In this document: one piece after another, positions 59,801-64,000 of the stretch
How the letters are laid out: each line of letters starts with the position of its first letter
Position numbering within the stretch: position 1 is the first letter of the stretch
Source: JAGZHZ01 sp963929865
Lineage (GTDB): Bacteria; Bacillota; Clostridia; Lachnospirales; Lachnospiraceae
NCBI GenBank assembly: GCA_963929865.1
Contig: CAWVKK010000054.1
Coordinates: 16,640-80,639 of the forward strand
DNA: 64,000 bases
Direction: 5' to 3'
Notes under the pieces: model-generated
What the model was told of the DNA's origin: nothing
Database searches by the model: none
The model's input: the letters and a program-made list of their open reading frames with translations, nothing else
Translations under genes and position numbers: made by a program

Positions 59801-62800
59801 CAGGCGGTAGGCGTGACCGTCCCCGTCCGGGATTGTGACCGTCAGCGTATTGCCGCTGAGTCCTTTCGTATATCCGTCTTTCATTACCGTATACTGACCG
59901 TTGCCGCTGCCCTGTTCTAACACGATCGTCTCAAACTGGATTTCCATGTTCTCCTGCACCGTGTCATAGATTTTAAATTCTCTGGAATCCTCATGCAGCG
60001 TCATTCCGGACTCGTTGACGATAACCTGGTACGAAGCCAGATATCCGTTTTCCGACGTCGGATTCAGGATTTGCGTTTTATCTAAGACATTGCTCGGCAC
60101 CTCTACGACGGCGCCTGCCGTTCCGATCTGCTGACCTCCGGCTGCAATCTGCGCCTCGTTTCTGTAGCGGGCGCTGTCATAGACGACATCTGTGCTTGTC
60201 AGCTTCGTCTTGTATTCCAGATAGATGACCTCTTTTCCAGGCAGTCTCCCAAGAGAAAATGTCAGCGTGCTGCCCGACTGCTCCGGCTCAACCGGCAGGC
60301 TGGAATTTCCCAGGTACACCATCGCCGAGCCCTCCACATACCGCTGTCCCTGCGAGTACGTGTCTGTCACCGTGATCTCCTGCAGACCCAGGTCAAAGCT
60401 TCCGTCGTTCAGTGTGACGGTCCACACAATCTCCTGGCTGCCGCTGTCATAATATCCGCGCTTCGTAAAACTTGTATCCTGGATATTCTGGCTGTCCGAA
60501 GAGGAGGTCATCTTCCCGTTTGACGTAATGCTTCCGATGTTGCTGATCGTTCCGTTTGCGAGCACTTTGGAGTAATAGGAAATGCCGATGTCAAATTCCT
60601 GCCCGGTTCCCTCAATGTCTCCAAAATCCAGCGTAAACACTGTCTCCGTCTGCGTCAGCTTAATCTTTTCTGGACTATACCCGGTAATCGTGATTTTGTC
60701 GTATCCTTCCTCGCTGCCGAGCGTCAGCGTCTCAAACCGCTGTGCTCCGTAAAGCGTATCCTGGTAGAGCACGCCTGATGCTCCTTCTGCCGGGATCGTA
60801 AGCGTTGTGCTCCACTTGACATACTTTGCTCCGTTCTGTCCCGTCTCGACGGTCTTTGCCTGTTTTCCGACGCCTACGTATTCTGTCTGCGCCTCCCCTG
60901 GCTCCACCGTGACGCTTGCGCTGCTCGTCGCCCCTTTTACCGTGCCGTCGTTTCGGTATGTTTTAGGAACTTCCAGGCTTTCCACTGTCGTCGCATACCG
61001 GAACACATAGCTGTGCTTTCCCGCGTCCTCCGGCATCGTATACGTCCACGACCGCCCGTCTGCGCTCATTTCCACATCGCTCCACTGCAGCTCAAACGAG
61101 ACCGCCCCCGAATCAGACGTCACCGAAATCGGCGCGGTTGTGTCGTAGTAAATGCCGGATGTCCGGAGCGCATCTGAGACGACTGCGCCTGACATATCCT
61201 GGTCCGCCGCCGGGTTGGCAGACAGCGTCCACCAGATTCTGCCATCCTCTCCTATCTCTGACGCCTGTTTGCGGACCCAGATATGGCTGTAGGAGGCGGG
61301 ACCGGAAATCGTAAATTCGTCGAATCCATCCGTCTTGACCGTCACGCTGTTGTCCAGACCTGGAATCACGCCGTTTACCGAGTCGATCACTTCCTCTTTG
61401 ATTTTCGCCTGGTACGTGATCGTGTGCGCCGTCCCCTTCTCCACCGTTCCGACTGCCATGGTGAAGCCGTCGAGACTGCTGTTTTCCGTCACATTCGGCG
61501 GCGTTTTCCCGTCTATCCTGACTGATCCCGAGATCAGCTCCAGACTGCTCCCCATCGCGTCGCGTATGATCACGTCCGCCGCGTCTGCGTCTGTGTCCGC
61601 CTCCATGGTGATCGTAAACGTAAAGGTTCCGGTGTCTTTGTCGTACTGCGAAGCTTCCTTGCGCACTGTCAGCGGGGAACCCATCTTAAAATAGATCACC
61701 TTCTCCCCTGATCCCGGCAGAGTAAACGCGATCTCCTCCGTGGAGCCGATCTGTGTCTTGTCAAACCGCGCCGTAAAGTGAAGATCCGCAGATCCGTTGT
61801 AGACCTCGTCTACCTTTTCTGAGAATACGATTGTGACCTTTCCCTGGCTGTCGATTGTGTATGTCCCCCACGGCTCTGTCTCCCCTGTAGCCGGATTTTC
61901 GTACTCAATGCTTCCTTCCTCCACCTCGATAAATGTGATGTAAGCCCGCACCTCGTCCGGCATCTGATACACCATCTCTTTCCCCACGGGAAACTGATAG
62001 CGCGAATTTTCCTCAAAGGTCATGTCCATCGTCAGCCAGCTGTTGTTCGAGACGGGGTCTCCCTCATCCCCCGTTCCCCCGCTCGTCACAATCTCAACAT
62101 GCAGCCCGAAATTCTCCAGGTCTGTGCTCGTCTCAGCCGGATTGCTGCGCACGACGGCTCTCAGCCCGAACGGCGAAAAACGATCCGCGCGAAATCCGAC
62201 GGAATTCACCGCGCCGTCCTGCGTCGTTCCGATGTAGTCTGTCACATCCTCTGCCCCTCTTTCCTCTGAGATGTGAACCACAGAATATTCTGCCGCTTCT
62301 CCTTCCAGATCCCCAAAGACAGGGTTCGAAAAGCTCATCGAAATGTCGACCGTGCCGGAGCGCGGTTCGATTCTCTTCCCATCTGCTTCAAAATAAATGT
62401 CATACAGAATGTATGCTGATTTTGTTCCGTCCGGCACACCCAGCTGCCCGTCCGCCGCTGCGGCTGCCGCTTCGTACGCCTCGCTCCCCTCCGGGATTGG
62501 CTCCACTTTCAGCTGTGTGTTTCTCGGAAATCCTGCCAAAGGATCTGCAAAGGCGCGGACGCTTACCTCAGCGTCACTGTAGAAAAATTCTGTCTTGTTC
62601 CGGTTATTCCCCAATATGTCCTGATTCATCCACTCCACTGCGATTTCTTCCCCATCAATTTTCCAGATGCTTGCGATCGCAGACAGATCGGTCATATTGT
62701 TATCTACCTCTGCGTATATTACGTACTGTCTCGTGTCGGACGGGGAAAGCGTCTGGTTTTTCCAGCTGACCTTCCATCCCGCGCCGTCCGAATCTGTCAC

Positions 62801-63442
62801 TGACGCCCCGGCCGTCTCATCCGGGGCAGGGGTATAAGTCAAATACCGTGAAAGCGTTCCGTCCACCGAAAGCTTTTCTTTTTTGTCATTTCCGCTGTTT
62901 TCGACAGAGATCTGATACTTCACAAACGTTCTCAGCTCTCCGCTGCCATTTGCCGCCTCATACAGCGTCTGCGTGCCGGAAGCTGTGATCCTGGCTTTTT
63001 TCTTCTTTTCGTTCTCTTCCTTTTTTTCTGTCTCCGTCTGTGGATTTGTCTCGCTCTGCGCCTCTGTCTGCGCAGCTGTCTCCGTCTGTCTCTGTGATTC
63101 AGGCTGTGATTCTTTCTCGCCTTCTTTCTCTGATTCCGGCATTTTTTCCGTCTCGCCCGGCGTTTCCGATTCCGGAACCGTCTCGGGCTTTAGCTGCGGC
63201 GCCGCCTCTGACTCTTCAGCCGTCTGCGGCTGACTCTGGGGCTCTGTCTCCGAGCTCCCCTGCGGCTCTGAGACAGACTGAGCTGCCGTTTCACTCTGAG
63301 ACTCAGACTGCGTCTCAGCTTCAGAGCGCAAATCCGTTCTCTCTGTCTGCAGAGACTGTGCAATCGCTACCGCCGCGCCGTCTCCGCACAGCATCGCAAA
63401 ACATAAAAAGAGTGCAAGAAAATTTTTTATCCTTCTCTCCAC
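53867..63442 (-). CDS. Giant wall-anchored adhesin with tandem Cna_B domains
   Basis: A 3191-residue surface protein. Signal peptide ~1-29; E/S/T/Q-rich region ~35-150; adhesin-type beta modules ~150-1290, including DUF11/isopeptide-like units (VTDTYSQGQRYVEGSAMVYL); a SpaA-like module ~1290-1390; twelve Cna_B-like repeats ~1390-2620 (each with K-x-W-x-D...DG-x-RP and a Y-x-V-E-E); two SpaA-like modules ~2620-2790; two FYCALF modules ~2790-3040; an E/T/P-rich wall-spanning region; and a C-terminal sorting signal EVKTGD, hydrophobic stretch, RRRQKKK. The start is GTG at 63442 with GGAGG 10 bases upstream. It likely forms a long stalk stiffened by isopeptide bonds. The ligand is unknown. Confidence 0.92.
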   Translation of the reverse strand: MERRIKNFLALFLCFAMLCGDGAAVAIAQSLQTERTDLRSEAETQSESQSETAAQSVSEPQGSSETEPQSQPQTAEESEAAPQLKPETVPESETPGETEKMPESEKEGEKESQPESQRQTETAAQTEAQSETNPQTETEKKEENEKKKKARITASGTQTLYEAANGSGELRTFVKYQISVENSGNDKKEKLSVDGTLSRYLTYTPAPDETAGASVTDSDGAGWKVSWKNQTLSPSDTRQYVIYAEVDNNMTDLSAIASIWKIDGEEIAVEWMNQDILGNNRNKTEFFYSDAEVSVRAFADPLAGFPRNTQLKVEPIPEGSEAYEAAAAAADGQLGVPDGTKSAYILYDIYFEADGKRIEPRSGTVDISMSFSNPVFGDLEGEAAEYSVVHISEERGAEDVTDYIGTTQDGAVNSVGFRADRFSPFGLRAVVRSNPAETSTDLENFGLHVEIVTSGGTGDEGDPVSNNSWLTMDMTFEENSRYQFPVGKEMVYQMPDEVRAYITFIEVEEGSIEYENPATGETEPWGTYTIDSQGKVTIVFSEKVDEVYNGSADLHFTARFDKTQIGSTEEIAFTLPGSGEKVIYFKMGSPLTVRKEASQYDKDTGTFTFTITMEADTDADAADVIIRDAMGSSLELISGSVRIDGKTPPNVTENSSLDGFTMAVGTVEKGTAHTITYQAKIKEEVIDSVNGVIPGLDNSVTVKTDGFDEFTISGPASYSHIWVRKQASEIGEDGRIWWTLSANPAADQDMSGAVVSDALRTSGIYYDTTAPISVTSDSGAVSFELQWSDVEMSADGRSWTYTMPEDAGKHSYVFRYATTVESLEVPKTYRNDGTVKGATSSASVTVEPGEAQTEYVGVGKQAKTVETGQNGAKYVKWSTTLTIPAEGASGVLYQDTLYGAQRFETLTLGSEEGYDKITITGYSPEKIKLTQTETVFTLDFGDIEGTGQEFDIGISYYSKVLANGTISNIGSITSNGKMTSSSDSQNIQDTSFTKRGYYDSGSQEIVWTVTLNDGSFDLGLQEITVTDTYSQGQRYVEGSAMVYLGNSSLPVEPEQSGSTLTFSLGRLPGKEVIYLEYKTKLTSTDVVYDSARYRNEAQIAAGGQQIGTAGAVVEVPSNVLDKTQILNPTSENGYLASYQVIVNESGMTLHEDSREFKIYDTVQENMEIQFETIVLEQGSGNGQYTVMKDGYTKGLSGNTLTVTIPDGDGHAYRLTYDVKISKRTEDPIEDVDYSNTVKFEVNGVTYTDTTQDIVEISQDSHGGIEGSKIYLQLFKFDSSDGKPLSGVAFELYEGNPDEGGAKIQEGVTDGQGKLYLGQNPKDSSAPDVQLKEGVAYYLTEAKALEGYVEEENKVKKIFQMDLGEDGKLDGIEELSNGDSIYLFNTPSTSKTVTKVWEDQNDQDGIRPDKIQVQLYRTVDSRTDPVGSPVTLQPDASGVWSGHTWENLPLFEQEKEITYSVKEVKTPQGYTEKHAEDENGNFVITNTHKPDTVEKTVTKIWDDAGNQDGKRPESVQVQLLADGKKYGEPVTLNSENGWAHRWTELPKYTDGQEILYTAEELTKIEGYTAQYSPDTFTITNTHIPETTKLSVQKRWNDRDNEDGNRPDQITVWLYRTVGSKEAQKIEEVTLTQSGGVWSEKTWENLPAYVKGEPAVYTVKEEDIAHYTAEYDYTTAPGTVIITNTYHRPQTDITVEKKWDDDDNRDGYRPAEIKVSLYEAENGMPAIYADGTKAETVILSEEQGWAHTWHSLLKTRDGQDILYTAKEEAVYTPQKEYALTQTKEGDVITLTNTLEPETIDVTVQKEWDDNQNEDGNRPETVTVRLYETIGGKKTEVEGKSPVTLRADQQKEWSYTWENLPRKSDGADIVYEVEEEEIEDYTAEYQDNAVSGEDGTITVTNRYTRPLTQRSVQKIWNDHDNQDGVRPETVEVALYRGTPQDKIQVGETLTLSQSNGWQGKWTDLAAKENGEEIVYFVEETSALPEGYAVSYGCDADNPKKLTVTNSRGIELTDVTVHKIWDDGKNQDGKRPASVKMQLFVQAHDAQGNLSDPVPAGGPVTIQGTGETWSYTWKNLEKNKDGRELVYTAKEIEIPDGYEASYSDDHLTVTNSYTPQQTDIAVAKIWDDADNQDGKRPKEITVTLKADGVPVSTPDDGSAGTVTLNGDNQWSHVWEQLPVYRKGKRIDYTLEEGTEAKENGYGDPEIETIREGETVTGFTVTNRIVPETTEKTVQKIWEDDENRDGLRPASVWVQLYADGKAQGKKAELNADNGWSYTWEELDRYRDGKAVAYTVDEVDENGNPYVPSGYKKEVDGFVITNTHERAEKSIRVDKIWDDGLDQDGVRPGEVEVSLYADGAWIDTVSLSEENSWSHQWDALAENDQGEKIHYTLTEEPVSQYRTQISDLTYDEETDTFVFNVTNIHTPDVTSRSVFKVWNDNDNQDGIRPDEVRVQLLADGAAYGKEVILSEANGWTYTWERLPANQNEGAGSERIDYAIREIGSIEGYTVSCEELLGERGFVVVNTHETEKISKTLVKVWEDGEDAGRPGHVSFQLYANKKDEQGNLQRVPQGEAVTFTGEGDIWAYTWTGLDKMANGEEIIYEVEEIGVPNGYHAVISANSYLFTASNVKTHVLVSKQDLTGSREIPGAVLQITDQENRIVEEWVSQSTPYEITGVLKPGETYTLVEKKAPEGYRSAEPVVFTVSSDGSTDHVAIKDAPIEVTVSKKDKETGEELPGALLQILRQNGDGWTVAETVYGETLEWVSQESPKVIKGLAAGDYILREIKAPDGYLTAEDVLFTVKDGRNAKNFVQMEDERYDGAIRVTKKVYYLGNQIIEGDPLTFYCALFTDPGLTKMYVPQGEATSVRELKMEDVQQATAVYERLPYGTYYVAETDAEGNPVETMEYTLQDGTKVTVSASVIGGTISLTRENPDGQAEIHNEFEMPPEEFGYLDKGRVTVTKLVTLQGKPHEVTETFYCALFFDEERKIRATDVAAFAMEQDAQAEVTFERLPEGEYYLAETDQDGNPIEGEDGSFPYTIVTAEGPILVESDTTKYAQIENQIKQEPEAEETEPETEPAMEESESETEPVTEETEESESETGETEPAMEETEPETDETEPVTEETEPETDETEPPGEIHPAPSEPGPGQTNPPGQEVKTGDETDMTGYLALLAGAGAVIGGITAAGRRRQKKKDRTQ
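55600..59290 (-). repeat. Twelve tandem Cna_B-coding units inside the adhesin gene
   Basis: Repeat units of 281-335 bp, marked by the coding for W-[DNE]-D-x3-[QEDR]-DG-x-RP at about 59230, 58915, 58634, 58325, 58000, 57680, 57370, 57055, 56720, 56427, 56120 and 55820. The twelfth is variant (EDGEDAGRP). Units are diverged rather than identical. Confidence 0.85.
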
Positions 63443-63589
63443 AAAATCAGTGCCTCCTCTCTCAATAATAATTCTTCGTAAAATGGTGCCGGAGTCAAAA
63501 GCGCGCTTGCTCCTGACGCCGTAAAAGAAAACAGGATAAGGACGCTTTCCGGATGAATAGAAAGGTATCGCCGCTTACACTGTTTTCTC

Positions 63590-63618
63590 ATTCTATCATC
63601 CTGCCCTCTCTTTGACAA
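63590..63618 (-). promoter_or_regulatory. Probable promoter of the adhesin gene
   Basis: TTGTCA (63613-63618) and TAGAAT (63590-63595) on the minus strand with a 17-base spacer. Confidence 0.65.
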
Positions 63619-63779
63619 TTATTTTTCTCATTATTCAGGTGTAATTTGCTGTATTTTTTGTTATTTTCTGGTATTTATTCTATATTTTCAAAATATTTTT
63701 TCCATATTTTTCTTTATTTTTATTATCGACCATTTTCTTTTTGCAAAAACGCCATTTCTTTCACCTCAGAGATCCGGTC

Positions 63780-63816
63780 AAAAAAAAGCCGGCGCAGAAG
63801 ATACGCCGACTTTTTT
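63780..63816. terminator. Bidirectional terminator
   Basis: The GCCGGCG/CGCCGAC stem (one G-T pair) is flanked by eight As on one side and six Ts on the other, so it can work both ways. On the minus strand it ends the tRNA-Lys transcript. Confidence 0.85.
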
Positions 63817-63915
63817 GTTTTCTCGCTTATGCGCAGATGGATTTAAAAAAGAAATAAAAAAACGCACTGCACACGGAATCTTGTTCCTATGCGCGGCGCG
63901 CTCTCTCTTTCTTCA

Positions 63916-63988
63916 TGAGGCATCGGGGATTCGAACCCCGGACAACTTGATTAAAAGTCAAGTGCTCTACCGACTGAGCTAATACCCC
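63916..63988 (-). tRNA. tRNA-Lys (anticodon UUU)
   Basis: The 73 nt cloverleaf has D-arm AGCTCAGTCGGTAGAGC, anticodon arm CTTGA-CTTTTAA-TCAAG and T-arm GTTCGAATC. The acceptor stem GGGGTAT/ATGCCTC contains two G-U pairs. The anticodon TTT reads AAA/AAG. CCA is not encoded. Confidence 0.96.
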
Positions 63989-64000
63989 ATAATGGACTGG

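Larger units (their letters stand above)
63443..63915. other. Leader and spacer between adhesin and tRNA-Lys
   Basis: This 473 bp spacer contains a ~140 nt untranslated leader of the adhesin, the promoter at 63590-63618, an AT-rich stretch (63625-63750) and a bidirectional terminator (63780-63816). No riboswitch core was recognised in the leader and no gene is seen. Confidence 0.6.

Noticed and set aside
63443..63600. A c-di-GMP or other riboswitch in the adhesin leader
   Set aside because: Surface-protein genes of clostridia often have one and the leader is ~140 nt, but none of the known core sequences could be recognised by eye.

Overview
The window looks like a chromosomal segment from an anaerobic, endospore-lineage Clostridia bacterium, most likely a Lachnospiraceae-type gut Firmicute. 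The evidence is a complete V-type ATPase operon, a reverse rubrerythrin beside PerR, a three-part flavodiiron/rubredoxin/NADH:rubredoxin reductase fusion, SpmB, a metG T-box leader, choline-binding-like wall repeats on an NlpC/P60 enzyme, strong AGGAGG ribosome sites and sigma-A promoters. No phage, integrase, transposase or CRISPR array was seen, and taxonomy is inferred from gene content only.

Layout. 0-10.4 kb: the end of an rRNA methyltransferase (cut by the window edge), L-cysteine desulfidase, an ECF sigma/anti-sigma/membrane-protein operon, an iron-sulfur aldo/keto reductase, a gene-free 790 bp stretch holding an apparent ~500 nt non-coding RNA with its own promoter and terminator, and an ABC transporter operon ending in a cysteine-rich ferredoxin-like protein. 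10.5-11.7 kb: tRNA-Lys(CUU), a 54-residue basic protein and trmB. 11.9-20.5 kb: the V-ATPase operon in the order H/G-like, C, I, K, F, E, A, B, D. 20.7-24.6 kb: two convergent secreted NlpC/P60 hydrolases separated by a ~600 bp spacer with a tight cluster of DnaA boxes. 24.8-32.5 kb: thioredoxin reductase with a 10-codon upstream ORF, an ECF-transporter S component, the rubrerythrin/PerR peroxide module, hemolysin III, a degenerate LytM protein and glycogen phosphorylase. 32.5-45.5 kb: ileS (apparently cotranscribed with glgP), a hydrolase/response regulator/histidine kinase operon, a 5'-nucleotidase-like protein and metG-tatD-ksgA behind a T-box. 45.8-53.8 kb: a secreted carboxylesterase, an AraC-type response regulator, a MarR regulator, a rubredoxin-hemerythrin-flavodiiron operon divergent from a cysteine-rich Crp/Fnr regulator, and spmB. 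53.9-63.4 kb: one 3191-residue wall adhesin with twelve tandem Cna_B-type modules, followed upstream by tRNA-Lys(UUU).

Together the genes suggest an oxygen-sensitive organism with several oxidative/nitrosative defence layers (PerR-rubrerythrin, thioredoxin reductase, flavodiiron-hemerythrin-rubredoxin), ion pumping by a V-type enzyme, and an elaborate surface. The parts least explained by known families are the putative large RNA at 6163-6672, the DnaA-box cluster at 22537-22626, the trxB upstream ORF and the cysteine-rich protein at 6674-8017.
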